A stretch of 64,000 nt of DNA from G965212025 sp965237985 (GCA_965237985.1 OZ250161.1:186001-250000); one strand, 5' to 3'; counted from the stretch's first letter, positions 26,771-35,984 are shown. The notes: generated by a model from the sequence alone, not told the origin. Translations and numbers: made by a program.

Positions 26771-27125
26771 TGGTGGAGGCGGCGGGAATCGAACCCGCGT
26801 CCACGCGCCCTCTGCCATTGGTCCTACATGCTTAGCTTTGCCTTTATTTTCACTTTCCTGCCTCCGGCAAAGCGGGGAGCAGAAAAGCTAGTGCACTTCG
26901 TTGAACCGTCCGGTCGTACACAGTCCGGACAGCGACCCCGCTTTCGATTATGCCTGCAGCAGGCGGCGCGGGTGCCTCTGCCACAGACAGGCTACAGGTT
27001 TTTAGGCTGCGGCCGGTAAGCTGTATGTTTCGTCAGCTAGATTTTTTACAACAGTTTTACGAGTATGCTGCAACCTCGGCATGCACCTCCGGGTTCGCAG
27101 CTCATGTCGAAGCCAGGTCGCCCCC
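26771..27125 (-). ncRNA. ssrA: tmRNA
   Basis: One-piece tmRNA of 355 bases. The acceptor stem pairs GGGGGCG (5' end, 27125) with CGCCTCC before an encoded CCA (26771-26773); the T-arm reads GCGGG-TTCGATT-CCCGC. The tag frame (27002-27037, minus strand) resumes at GCT and encodes ADETYSLPAAA followed by TAA, so the tag is (A)ADETYSLPAAA. Rescues stalled ribosomes and marks the peptide for proteolysis. Its 3' end faces an integrase remnant. Confidence 0.95.
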
Positions 27126-27145
27126 TATGGTTTTCATTGGTGTTC

Positions 27146-27171
27146 ATTGTACAGGAAATCGAGGCAGTCAA
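27146..27171 (-). promoter_or_regulatory. Candidate promoter of ssrA
   Basis: On the minus strand TTGACT (27171-27166) and TACAAT (27151-27146) lie upstream of the tmRNA 5' end. The 14-base spacer is shorter than ideal; a weaker TGGTTG three bases further upstream would give 17. Confidence 0.4.
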
Positions 27172-27315
27172 CCACTGGATCAGTGTTTTCACATTTCGCT
27201 GGTGAACTGACGTTTTTAGCACTGGCAGGCGTCTGAGTAGTGGTTTGTCGGCGGTTCGTCCGCAGCTTCCTAGTGAGGGAGCTTTGTTATACTGCGGGGG
27301 CCAAACGGCCTGAAA

Positions 27316-28269
27316 ATGGAAAAAAGACGCTTAATTATTCTGGGTTCTGGCCCGGCCGGCTACACGGCAGGGGTTTATGCAGCGCGGGCAAATCTTGATC
27401 CTCTGATTATCAGTGGGGTTGAACAGGGTGGGCAATTGATGACCACGACGGAGGTGGATAACTGGCCAGGGGACATTGCCGGCCTGCAGGGGCCTGATCT
27501 GATGGAAAGAATGCTCGAGCATGTCGGGAGATACGACGTGAAAGTGGAGGATGACCACATTGAATCCGTCGATTTTTCTCAGCGTCCCTTTCAATTTTTT
27601 GGCGAAAAGGAGTATGCCTGCGACGCGCTGATTATTGCCTGCGGTTCTTCGGCACTGTACCTGGGGCTGGATTCCGAAACCGCTTTCAAAGGTCGTGGGG
27701 TTTCGGCTTGCGCAACTTGCGACGGTTTCTTTTTCAAAGGTGAGAAAGTCGCGGTGGTAGGTGGTGGCAACACAGCCGTGGAGGAAGCGCTTTACCTCTC
27801 CAACATTGCTGAGCATGTCACGGTGATACACAGGCGGGACAAATTCCGTGCTGATAAAATTCTTCAGGACCGGATGTTTGCGCGAGAAAAAGAGGGGGTG
27901 CTGGATATTCTTTACGACAGTGAGCTGGTGGAAGTACTGGGTGGCGATGCCGGGGTCAGCGGGATAAAAGTGCGTCACAAAATCACCGGCGAGCTAAGCC
28001 AGCATCCTATGAGTGGGGTATTCATCGCCATCGGGCATCGGCCGAATACGGATTTCATTGATGGGCATCTGGATATGGAAAACGGCTACATCAAAACTGG
28101 CCTGGGTGAGCCGACACGCCTGACGGAAACAAGTGTCGCCGGGGTGTTTGCGGCGGGCGATGTTTCCGACCATATTTATCGTCAGGCGGTCACTTCCGCT
28201 GGTACGGGTTGCATGGCTGCCCTGGATGCCGAACATTATCTGGAAAGCCTCCCCAGGCAGGAGAAGTAG
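27316..28269 (+). CDS. trxB: Thioredoxin reductase (NADPH)
   Basis: 317 residues. FAD-binding LIILGSGPAGYTAGVYAARA, redox-active disulfide in ACATCDGFF, NADPH-binding VAVVGGGNTAVEEALYL, and C-terminal VFAAGDVSDHIYRQAVTSAG. All catalytic motifs are intact. Reduces thioredoxin with NADPH. Followed by the FemAB/GNAT-like gene and aat, an order common in gammaproteobacteria. Confidence 0.97.
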   Translation: MEKRRLIILGSGPAGYTAGVYAARANLDPLIISGVEQGGQLMTTTEVDNWPGDIAGLQGPDLMERMLEHVGRYDVKVEDDHIESVDFSQRPFQFFGEKEYACDALIIACGSSALYLGLDSETAFKGRGVSACATCDGFFFKGEKVAVVGGGNTAVEEALYLSNIAEHVTVIHRRDKFRADKILQDRMFAREKEGVLDILYDSELVEVLGGDAGVSGIKVRHKITGELSQHPMSGVFIAIGHRPNTDFIDGHLDMENGYIKTGLGEPTRLTETSVAGVFAAGDVSDHIYRQAVTSAGTGCMAALDAEHYLESLPRQEK

Positions 28270-28533
28270 CCCGCGTCCTGCATGGTGATTTTCCAGTGGA
28301 CAATTTGTTGCGTTGAATGTTGCCTGTCAGGAAGTTCGCTTTGGTTTCTTTTTTTCTTTTCCGGGCATACTTTGTCGCTTTCCACTGAACGCCCGGTTTG
28401 TCCTGACCGTCCAAATCGTGCTGGTTGCCTCCGTGATGCTTTTTTTCTGGTGGCTTGAAATCGTCGCGACGTGAAAATGCCTGGTTCTGAACCGTTGTCG
28501 GGATCGTCTTGCGCCACTTCGGATTTTGGCACC

Positions 28534-29670
28534 ATGAGTGATTTCGATCGCGATGCGTGGCGGCACCTGGTGTCTGAGGAAAACCTGTTCCTCCAGCATG
28601 AGTTTCTTTTCGCCTTGGAGAACAGCGATTGCGTGCACACGCGTGCCGGATGGTTGCCGCTTCACCAAGGTATAAAAAACAAAGCGGGAAATTTGCTGGC
28701 TGCTTCGCCGCTTTATGTAAAAAGTCATTCATTTGGGGAGTTTGTATTCGATTGGTCATGGGCTGATGCTTACGAGCATTGCGGCCATGCTTACTACCCG
28801 AAACTGGTTTCCGCAATTCCTTTCACTCCGGTGACGGGGCATCGTTTATGTGGCGCCAAGCAATTGCGTGGCGCTTTGATTGAGGGAACAAAAAGCCTGG
28901 TTCGCTCCCTGGGGTTAAGTGGGGTGCATTGGTTGTTTTGCACCGCTGAAGAGAAACAGTTTTTTTCGGAAAGTTCCTGCATTACGAGGCTGGACTACCA
29001 ATATCACTGGCATAACTCAGGTTACCAGTGTTTTGATGATTTCCTTTCTGTCCTGACTTCTAAAAAACGCAAAATGATTCGCCGCGAGAGGCGCCTTGTA
29101 AAGGAGCAGGGTCTTTGTGTGACGGCGGTTTCGGGACGAAATCTTGATGCGTGGCGCACGCGCCGGATTTTTGCCTTGTATGAAAACACTTTTCGTTACA
29201 AAGCCAGTTTTCGGGCACTGAATCTGAAGTTTTTCCAGCAGATCGTGACCACCATGCCGGACCATTTCGTGGTTTTTCTTGCCGAGAGAAAAAATGAAAT
29301 CGTCGCATGCGCGATATGCTTTCGGGACGACAGCGCTTTGTATGGGCGTTACTGGGGTTGCCGGGAGTTTCACGAGCTGTTGCATTTTGAGACGTGTTTT
29401 TACGCAGGAATTGAATATTGCATAGCACATGGATTGAAGCGATTTGAACCGGGCGCTCAGGGCATGCATAAAATTCCTCGCGGATTTTTGCCCACTGAAA
29501 CTTGGTCGGCGCACTGGCTTTCCAACTCTCGCTTTGGCCAGATTATTGCCCAGTTCTGCCGTCGAGAAGAACAGCAAAGGCGCACCATGCTGCCTTTCCT
29601 TCTGGCAAAATCTCCGTACCGTGAGGATGGAGTCCCTGTGTCGCAGTGTGGCTTGTATGCCAACGTCTGA
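28534..29670 (+). CDS. FemAB-like/GNAT superfamily protein (DUF482 family)
   Basis: About 378 residues from the ATG at 28534; the frame opens at 28471. Signatures of the family: FLQHEFLFALENS, GWLPLHQGIKNKAGNLLAASP-type motif, FVFDWSWADAYEHCGHAYYPK, FTPVTGHRL, RRERRLVKEQG, YGRYWGC and FEPGAQGMHKIPRGFLP. These proteins are predicted acyl- or aminoacyl-transferases; no substrate is established. aat overlaps its 3' end by 14 bases. Confidence 0.88.
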   Translation: MSDFDRDAWRHLVSEENLFLQHEFLFALENSDCVHTRAGWLPLHQGIKNKAGNLLAASPLYVKSHSFGEFVFDWSWADAYEHCGHAYYPKLVSAIPFTPVTGHRLCGAKQLRGALIEGTKSLVRSLGLSGVHWLFCTAEEKQFFSESSCITRLDYQYHWHNSGYQCFDDFLSVLTSKKRKMIRRERRLVKEQGLCVTAVSGRNLDAWRTRRIFALYENTFRYKASFRALNLKFFQQIVTTMPDHFVVFLAERKNEIVACAICFRDDSALYGRYWGCREFHELLHFETCFYAGIEYCIAHGLKRFEPGAQGMHKIPRGFLPTETWSAHWLSNSRFGQIIAQFCRREEQQRRTMLPFLLAKSPYREDGVPVSQCGLYANV

Positions 29671-30367
29671 AAGTGACCCGAAATGGCCGTGCGCGGTGTT
29701 GGTGAAAGAGTTTGGGGCTTTTAAGGATGTCGTTGCCGTTGGTGGGAAATTATGTCCGGAAGTGTTGCTTTCGGCTTATTCGCAGGGAATTTTTCCCTGG
29801 CCTGACGGGGAGGGGGCATTGGTGTGGTGGTCACCTGATCCTCGCCTGGTACTGCGGCCGGAACGGTTGCGGGTCAGAAGGGCTTTGCGTAAATCTTTGC
29901 GGAACGCGGGCTGGAACTACACGTTGAATTCGCGTTTTTCCGAAGTCGTCAGTGCTTGTGCGGGAAGTCGTCCAAAACAGGACGGTACCTGGATCACGTC
30001 GGAAATGCGTGACGTTCTCAACCGCCTGCACGCCTTGGGTTTTGCGCACTCTGTTGAAGTCAGCAATGCCGGCGGAAGTTTGCTTGGAGGATTGTATGGC
30101 CTGGGAATCGGGCGCATGTTTTTTGGCGAATCCATGTTTTCCGTGGCCCGGGATGCTTCCAAAGCGGCACTTTATCAGTTGTGCGGACATTTGTTGCACC
30201 ATGGCCTTTCACTGGTTGACTGTCAGATTGAAACCAGGCATTTGCGAAGTCTGGGAGGGGAATTCATGAGTCGCAACAATTTTTGTGCCGAGGTGGAACG
30301 TTTGTGTTGCCTGACGGTTCCGGAAAAGCTGTGGCTGAAGCAAAAGCTCAGCTACGAAGTGTGCTGA
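29657..30367 (+). CDS. aat: Leucyl/phenylalanyl-tRNA--protein transferase
   Basis: Adds Leu or Phe to N-termini with Lys or Arg, marking proteins for ClpAP (N-degron pathway). 236 residues from the ATG at 29657, close to the E. coli length. Signatures: SAYSQGIFPWPDGEGALVWW, SPDPRLVL, GTWITSEMRDVLNRLHALGF, GLYGLGIGRMFFGESMFS, LVDCQIETRHLRSLGG. The longer upstream extension of this frame overlaps the previous gene and is unlikely to be translated. Confidence 0.94.
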   Translation: MPTSESDPKWPCAVLVKEFGAFKDVVAVGGKLCPEVLLSAYSQGIFPWPDGEGALVWWSPDPRLVLRPERLRVRRALRKSLRNAGWNYTLNSRFSEVVSACAGSRPKQDGTWITSEMRDVLNRLHALGFAHSVEVSNAGGSLLGGLYGLGIGRMFFGESMFSVARDASKAALYQLCGHLLHHGLSLVDCQIETRHLRSLGGEFMSRNNFCAEVERLCCLTVPEKLWLKQKLSYEVC

Positions 30368-30486
30368 GTGTTAAGATGGCTCTGTTTGCCTGGAATGTCG
30401 GCTTTCTCAGTTGCCGGCCTGGCAAGGGGAGATACCTTTTCGTGCGGGCATTTGCTGTTGTCTGTAGTTTTTTCAGGGAGGGGAGA

Positions 30487-30594
30487 ATGACCTACGTAGT
30501 GACTGAGGGGTGCATAAAGTGCAAGTACACTGATTGCGTTGAAGTTTGTCCGGTGGATTGTTTTCACGAGGGGGCGAACTTTGTTGGCAATTGA
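30487..30594 (+). pseudogene. Truncated ferredoxin copy 1
   Basis: 35 codons, MTYVVTEGCIKCKYTDC to EGANFVGN, with the full translation start region. Keeps the first cysteine cluster (Cys 9, 12, 17, 21, 25) but lacks the second cluster (Cys 40-50 of the complete protein). A stable small Fe-S peptide is conceivable but not shown. Confidence 0.85.
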
Positions 30595-30708
30595 TCCCGT
30601 CGAGTGCATTGACTGTGCTTTGTGTGTCCCCGAATGTCCGATCGATGCGATTGTGTTAGATTCATGCGGGCATTTGCTGTTGTCTGTGGTTTTTTCAGGG
30701 AGGGGAGA

Positions 30709-30816
30709 ATGACCTATGTAGTGACTGAGGGGTGCATAAAGTGCAAGTACACTGATTGCGTTGAAGTTTGTCCGGTGGATTGTTTTCACGAGGGGGCGAA
30801 CTTTGTTGGCAATTGA
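30709..30816 (+). pseudogene. Truncated ferredoxin copy 2
   Basis: Same 35-codon product as copy 1, same frameshift, same leader. Confidence 0.85.
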
Positions 30817-30930
30817 TCCCGTCGAGTGCATTGACTGTGCTTTGTGTGTCCCCGAATGTCCGATCGATGCGATTGTGTTAGATTCGCGCGGGCATTCGCT
30901 GTTGTCTGTGGTTTTTTCAGGGAGGGGAGA

Positions 30931-31254
30931 ATGACCTATGTAGTGACTGAGGGGTGCATAAAGTGCAAGTACACTGATTGCGTTGAAGTTTGTCCGGTGG
31001 ATTGTTTTCACGAGGGGGCGAACTTTTTGGTAATTGATCCCGTCGAGTGCATTGACTGCGCTTTGTGTGTCCCCGAATGTCCGATCGATGCGATTGTGTC
31101 CGATGATGATCTTCCTGAAGATCAGAATCATTTTCTGGCACTCAATGCGGAACTGACAGAAATCTGGCCGGTCATCACCGAAAAAAAGCCTGCTCCTGCT
31201 GATGCGGACCAGTGGTGTGAGAAAAAAAACAAGCTCAGTCATCTGATTCGTTGA
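30931..31254 (+). CDS. fdxA: Seven-iron (3Fe-4S/4Fe-4S) ferredoxin
   Basis: 107 residues, normal length for FdxA. N-terminal cluster motif CIKCKYTDCVEVCP and second cluster CIDCALCVPECP; the C-terminal extension (EDQNHFLALNAELTEIWPVI) is typical of the Azotobacter FdI-type proteins. Strong ribosome binding site GGGAGGGGAG. Cytosolic electron carrier. Two truncated copies of its own start lie directly upstream and may compete for ribosomes. Confidence 0.94.
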   Translation: MTYVVTEGCIKCKYTDCVEVCPVDCFHEGANFLVIDPVECIDCALCVPECPIDAIVSDDDLPEDQNHFLALNAELTEIWPVITEKKPAPADADQWCEKKNKLSHLIR

Positions 31255-31348
31255 GTGTTGAACGGGGTCTGGGCGAACGTGGTTGTGCGCCTGGGGGCGT
31301 GGTGACCCGGGTTAGAAAACGGTTGTTATTCGCAAACATTTTGAGTCT

Positions 31349-34183
31349 GTGATCAACGCACCGGGAACTGGGTTGCAAACCGGGAGTTTCGGTGTTTTGC
31401 ACTTGCCTTACAGAGAAGATCTGTTGGCGGTTTGCGCCCGCTCTGTCGTGCGGCTTGGTGCTGAACAGCTTCCAGACCTCAGTGCTGCCTTAGTGTTGCT
31501 TCCTTCTTTGCACTATAAGCAAACGCTGCTGAAAAAGCTGTTGGCTGCTGCCTGCGAATACGGGGCAAAGGCACTCATCCCACCTGAAATCACGACTCTG
31601 AAGCAGCTTGCGGCGTGTAAAGCATCAGGCGAGTGCTGGTTCCTGGAATCGCACGAGCGAAAATTCATCCTGGCTTTTTCGTTGAAAGAAAACAGTGATC
31701 TTTTCAAGCATGGCGATGTTTGGCAGCTTGGTGAAGAGTTGGGGCTGACTTTTGATGAAATGGCGGCTTGTGGCGTGGGTAAACGCGGCGAAACGGTTTT
31801 GTCTGCAACTGCTTCTGAACGTATTTTTCTCGATCTCTTTCAGTCCTGGCAAGCGCAATCGGAAGACGATGAGCTTCCTGATTTGCAGACCGTCTATTTG
31901 AAATATCTTGAATCTGGTGTGCTCGGCAATGGCTTTGAAAAAATTTTTATGTGTGGTCTCGATCATCTTAGTCCGGCAGAAGCCAGCTGGTCTGAAAAAC
32001 TGTTCGGACAGGGCAAAGCCGTATCGTTTTTGCACGCACCATCTGGGGATGCGACTCCGCCGGCCACTATGCACCGGGCAGTCCCTGGGGTTGTTGTGGC
32101 AGCGAATGGCGGAGATGGCGCGAGCGAGGTTTTGCACCAGGCTTTTGATTTTAGCAGGACCCTTTTTGAGCGTGCCGCATATTGTCGCAGTCATTTTCCG
32201 CAAAGCCCCATAGCGGATCGCTTGAAGATTTTCTGGCCCGATAGCATGGCGCAGCACGCCAAGGGGCTGTGCCTGCGCATTCAGGAATGGTTGGCTATGG
32301 GGAAGCACAAGGTAACAGTGGTCAGCTTTGACCGCAAACTTGCCAGGATGTTGCATGCCGGCCTGGCTAACCAAGGAGTCAAACTGCTGGATTTTTCTGG
32401 TTGGGCCTTGTCGACAACCAGTTCTGCCACTACGGTTGCACTTTTATTGCCCAAGGAAGATCTGGGTTTTCGCTGTCATGAAATTTTACGTCTGGTTCGT
32501 TCTCCCTATTGCAACTTCAACCGTTCTCAGGAAAGTCTGGTGCGCATCGTCCGAACGGCGCGGCAAGCAATGGCGGCGGTGGATTATCCGGTTGTTACTT
32601 TGGAGGAGCTGCTGGCGGTGCTCGCCAGTAGGCAACGCAGTTCCCGGCGTCGCGCCTGTCAGGAAGCGAGTCTTTTTTTTCAAGGCATCAGACCAATGTT
32701 TGCTGGTTTGGAAGCCTTGTTTGGGGGTCGGCTAAAAAGCGCTGAGTTTTTCGCGGCCTTGTCTTCGGTCTTCGTGGCGTTTGGGATCAGGGATGCTTTG
32801 GAGTGTGATGCGGCGGGGCGGGAAATCCTCGAGCGGCTGGGAGAGATACGTCGCTTCGGTGCGGAACGCGATGAAGAAATAAACTGGGGTTTCTGGCGGT
32901 CATGGGTTTTGCATACACTTGAGCACAACAGTTTCAAGCCGGAAGTCAAAGTGGCGCCAGGGGAGCCGCACGCTATTTTGTACAACCTGCAGCAAGCGAC
33001 TTTGCTGCAGTCGCAAGCGCTGATTGTGGCGGCTTTGGATCTCCGGCATTTGTCGCCGTTGCGTGGCATGTTGCTGAACGAGCAGGTGCGTCAGGAACTG
33101 GGGCTGCCGGGCAGGGAAGCCCTGCGCAACCTTCAGCAGAACCGTTTCCGTGCCTTGCTCGAGTCGGCGCCTGAAGTGTTGCTGAGTTGCCAGACATACG
33201 ACCGGAGTGGGAGAGTGGAAGCAGTTCCCTGGCTGCACAGTCTGAGGAGTTTTCACGAGTTCTGTTACCAGGACGATCTTGCGGATCAGTCCCTGTTTGA
33301 AAATTCTTTGCCTGCCCCGCCCCACTCTGTTTTGAAAAATCTACCGTGTATGCCAGCTCCTGATGCCCCTCGCGGAAGCTGGCCAAAGGCGATCAGTGTT
33401 GGTGCCTTCCAGGTTGCAAGTCGTTGTCCATACCGTTTTTTTGTGGAGAACTGCCTAGGTTTTAAGGAGCAAAGTGTGGCGGGCAGCTTTCTGGACAAAC
33501 GTGATTTTGGTCCCCATTTACACAGCTGTCTGGCCACCCTGCATGGTGAAATTAAAAATTTTTCTGTCGGATTGGATCGTGCTGCTTGTTCTTCTGCCCG
33601 GAAACGTTTCCTCGCTTTTGCCAAGGAAGCGGTGGAGCAGGAGTTTTTGCCGTATGTGCGGAACAGTTATGCCAACCATTTCTGGCTGTTGGCTGCAAAT
33701 GACATCTGTGCGCGCTATGTGGATTGGTGGCTGGAAAACTCGTCTTTTTATACGGCCGAGGACGTGCAAAGCGAAGTAAAACTCGAAAAAACCCTTGCTG
33801 ATGGTTTGTGTTTACAGGGCCGGGCGGACCTGGTGGTGTGGCTTCCATCTGGACAAGTAATGGTGGATTTCAAAACCGGGCAGGTGCCTGCCAGGGCGCG
33901 CATTGTGCAGGGAAATGAAGTGCAGCTTTTCAGTTACGCGCTGATGAGTGAAAACGTAAGCGAGGTGCGTTACTTGAAAATGCAGCCGTACACTCCTTTG
34001 CGTCACACGGTTTTTTCCGGAACCGAGCTTGCCGAGTTGCAGGAGAAAACTTCGCAGCGCCTGCGGGAATTTCGTAGCGATTTTGCAAGTGGGAAACCTT
34101 TGCCTGCCTGGGGAAGCGATGTGGATTGTTGTCACTGTCCACACAGCGGTCTTTGTCGACGACCCAGCTGGGTCGGCTACTGA
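31349..34183 (+). CDS. AddB-like PD-(D/E)XK nuclease family protein
   Basis: 944 residues, GTG start. N-terminal two thirds are a degenerate helicase-like region (inactive, no Walker motif seen). The C-terminal nuclease domain begins SVGAFQVASRCPYRFFVENC and contains GRADLVVWLPSGQVMVDFKTG, the GxxD...DxK catalytic pattern, followed by QLFSYAL. The first Cys (SRCP) and the final CCHCPHSGLC suggest the 4Fe-4S staple of AddB-type nucleases. Such proteins work with a UvrD/AddA helicase-nuclease in double-strand break processing; no partner gene is in the window on either side. Confidence 0.85.
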   Translation: MINAPGTGLQTGSFGVLHLPYREDLLAVCARSVVRLGAEQLPDLSAALVLLPSLHYKQTLLKKLLAAACEYGAKALIPPEITTLKQLAACKASGECWFLESHERKFILAFSLKENSDLFKHGDVWQLGEELGLTFDEMAACGVGKRGETVLSATASERIFLDLFQSWQAQSEDDELPDLQTVYLKYLESGVLGNGFEKIFMCGLDHLSPAEASWSEKLFGQGKAVSFLHAPSGDATPPATMHRAVPGVVVAANGGDGASEVLHQAFDFSRTLFERAAYCRSHFPQSPIADRLKIFWPDSMAQHAKGLCLRIQEWLAMGKHKVTVVSFDRKLARMLHAGLANQGVKLLDFSGWALSTTSSATTVALLLPKEDLGFRCHEILRLVRSPYCNFNRSQESLVRIVRTARQAMAAVDYPVVTLEELLAVLASRQRSSRRRACQEASLFFQGIRPMFAGLEALFGGRLKSAEFFAALSSVFVAFGIRDALECDAAGREILERLGEIRRFGAERDEEINWGFWRSWVLHTLEHNSFKPEVKVAPGEPHAILYNLQQATLLQSQALIVAALDLRHLSPLRGMLLNEQVRQELGLPGREALRNLQQNRFRALLESAPEVLLSCQTYDRSGRVEAVPWLHSLRSFHEFCYQDDLADQSLFENSLPAPPHSVLKNLPCMPAPDAPRGSWPKAISVGAFQVASRCPYRFFVENCLGFKEQSVAGSFLDKRDFGPHLHSCLATLHGEIKNFSVGLDRAACSSARKRFLAFAKEAVEQEFLPYVRNSYANHFWLLAANDICARYVDWWLENSSFYTAEDVQSEVKLEKTLADGLCLQGRADLVVWLPSGQVMVDFKTGQVPARARIVQGNEVQLFSYALMSENVSEVRYLKMQPYTPLRHTVFSGTELAELQEKTSQRLREFRSDFASGKPLPAWGSDVDCCHCPHSGLCRRPSWVGY

Positions 34184-34264
34184 AGTGCCGCGACTTTAGC
34201 GAAAATACAGGTTTTTTTCTGTTTCCGGGTTGTGGGTTTTGTCTGGATTATGGCCCGGGAAAAA

Positions 34265-34777
34265 TCATTGTAGTTTGCCGCTCGTGATGAATTGGGAAAA
34301 AGTTTCACACCAGATCAGGGCGCTTTTCACGGTATTCAGGTCAACATGGGCGGGAATGGGGAAAGATTGGTAACCCTCGAATTGCTGAATGTTGCCAACG
34401 AAGTGAGAGCCGGCTTTTATGGCGAGAAATGCGTTTTCGGTTTCAATATCATCCCGCCTGTTGATCAAATAAAGCTTGTAATTCGGCCCGTTGGTGACCT
34501 TGAAATTGTCTTCCAGCACGACCCAGTTTGTGCTTTGGAAGCGAACAATTTTGAAGTTTCCCCGGCCGCGGTGAAGCAGGTCGGAATCGTTCGCGGCGGG
34601 GTTGAAACGCCCGCTTTTGAGGACCTGCGTTTGAGTGCTTGAGGGATCTTCCAGCTGGCGTTTCAACTCGCGACCTTGGGGACTGGGTTGCTGTTCGATA
34701 CTGCGGTGGGTGTACCAGAGAAGAAAGGCAGGGACGAGCAGGCTAGCAGCGACCACCGCGGAAATAGTTTTTTTCAT
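34265..34777 (-). CDS. DM13 domain protein, membrane-anchored
   Basis: 170 residues. N-terminal signal anchor ISAVVAASLLVPAFLLWYTH, then a DM13 domain: SGRFNPAANDSDLLHRGRGN, FKIVRFQSTNWVVLEDNF, VTNGPNYKLYLI, then GNIQQFEGYQSFPIPAHVDL and ALIWCETFSQFITSGKLQ. The ALIWC cysteine is the conserved one of the domain. DM13 domains are proposed electron-transfer or adhesion modules. Two to three copies of its 5' end lie upstream. Confidence 0.88.
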   Translation of the reverse strand: MKKTISAVVAASLLVPAFLLWYTHRSIEQQPSPQGRELKRQLEDPSSTQTQVLKSGRFNPAANDSDLLHRGRGNFKIVRFQSTNWVVLEDNFKVTNGPNYKLYLINRRDDIETENAFLAIKAGSHFVGNIQQFEGYQSFPIPAHVDLNTVKSALIWCETFSQFITSGKLQ

Positions 34778-34814
34778 GTTCCCGCCATCATAACTGTTCG
34801 GTTTTCAATGCCGT

Positions 34815-35132
34815 TTAGCCGGGTTTTGTTGCGGATAGGTCATTGCATCGCTCTCGCTTGTGCGGGAAGCAACAAACAACCAGAGGCTGACAGATTTCAT
34901 TGTCCTGCGTGTGAAGGTGAAGCAGGTCAGTTCCATTCGCAGTGGGGTTGAAATGCCCGCTTTTACGGGTCTGTAGTTGAGTTACTGACGTGCCTGACGG
35001 ATCTGCCAGCTGGCGTTTCAACTCGCGACCTTGGGGACTGGGTTGCTGTTCGATACTGCGGTGGGTGTACCAGAGAAGAAAGGCAGGGACGAGCAGGCTG
35101 GCAGCGACCACCGCGGAAATAGTTTTTTTCAT
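34815..35132 (-). pseudogene. Truncated DM13 gene copy
   Basis: Keeps the ATG, signal anchor (AASLLVPAFLLWYTHRSIEQ) and the start of the DM13 region (SGHFNPTANGTDLLHL), then runs into the leader sequence of the next unit. Could still insert a short anchored peptide in the membrane. Confidence 0.8.
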
Positions 35133-35250
35133 GTTCCCGCCATCATAACTGTTCGGTTTTCAATGCCGTTTAGTCGGGTTTTGTTGCGGATAGGTCATTG
35201 CATTGCTCTCGCTTGTGCGGGAAGCAACAAACAACCCGAGGCTGACGATT

Positions 35251-35486
35251 TCATTGTCCTGCGTGTTGAAGGTGAAGCAGGTCAGTTCCATTCGCAGTGG
35301 GGTTGAAACGCCCGCTTTTACGGCTCTGTAGTTGAGTTGCTGACGTGCCTGACGGGCCGCCCGGCTGGCGTTTCAACTCGCGACCTTGGGGACTGGGTGG
35401 CTGTTCGATGCTGCGCTGGGTGTACCAGAGAAGAAAGGCAGGGACGAATGGGCTGGCAGCGACCACCGCGGAGATAGTTTTTCTTG
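35251..35486 (-). pseudogene. Second truncated DM13 gene copy, start codon lost
   Basis: Same signal-anchor region (VAASPFVPAFLLWYTQRSIE) but the ATG position reads differently (TTTTTCTTGCGATCC on the plus strand). More diverged than the first copy. Confidence 0.75.
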
Positions 35487-35600
35487 CGATCCTGCTATCA
35501 TAACTGTTCGGTTTTCAATGTCGTGCTTCCGTTCGTGCGGGGACCAGCAACCCAGGGCAACGATTTCATTGTCCTGCGTGTTGAAGGCGAAGCAGGTTAA

Positions 35601-35945
35601 ATTCGTTTGCAGTGGGGTAGACGCTGGACATCGTGCTTTTCAAAAAGGTGGTCGTATTTGTACTCATCTGATTGGCTTATCGCTCTGTTTGCCAAGGCCC
35701 GGTTCCGTGTCATGATAAGACACACCTTAGGGTACGTTGCGGTGGTGCACGGTCAGTGGGTGGTCGGTCGTGTTCCGGGTTTCACGCAGTATGTCTGGTT
35801 GTTGACTCCGGCTTCTCATAATCTCGGGGTTGCCGGCAGCAAGGCTTTATGTTTATGGAAAAAGTTTCCATTAAATGGAAGAAAATGGGAATTACCTTCT
35901 TTTTTTGGAAAAACATAGGCACCAGAATGGTTAGCCTAGTGTTTC
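35601..35945. other. Stretch between DM13 copies and XRE gene
   Basis: No recognisable gene. A plus-strand frame (35607-35918) is open but unsupported. Confidence 0.4.
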
Positions 35946-35984
35946 GTGGCTTCAAGAATCATCCCCAAAGCAGACTTGTGCTTG

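Larger units (their letters stand above)
30441..31106 (+). repeat. Three tandem 222-bp copies of the ferredoxin leader and 5' end
   Basis: Units begin at 30441, 30663 and 30885 (CG/CATGCGGGCATT). Start codons are at 30487, 30709 and 30931, exactly 222 bases apart twice. Each unit has the same leader (GGGAGGGGAGA before ATG) and codons for residues 1 to about 56. Units 1 and 2 share one extra base (AACTTTGTTGG instead of AACTTTTTGG) that stops the frame after GANFVGN; only unit 3 continues into the full gene. Confidence 0.95.
34640..35600 (-). repeat. Tandem copies of the DM13 gene promoter region and 5' end
   Basis: Period about 355 bases (start codons 34777 and 35132). Each unit has the leader (rich in ACAGTTATGATGGCGGGAAC on the minus strand), the signal anchor and about 45 further codons. 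Unit 3 (about 35251-35490) has lost the start codon; a fourth partial unit reaches about 35600. The complete gene is the last on its strand, with partial copies upstream. Confidence 0.92.
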
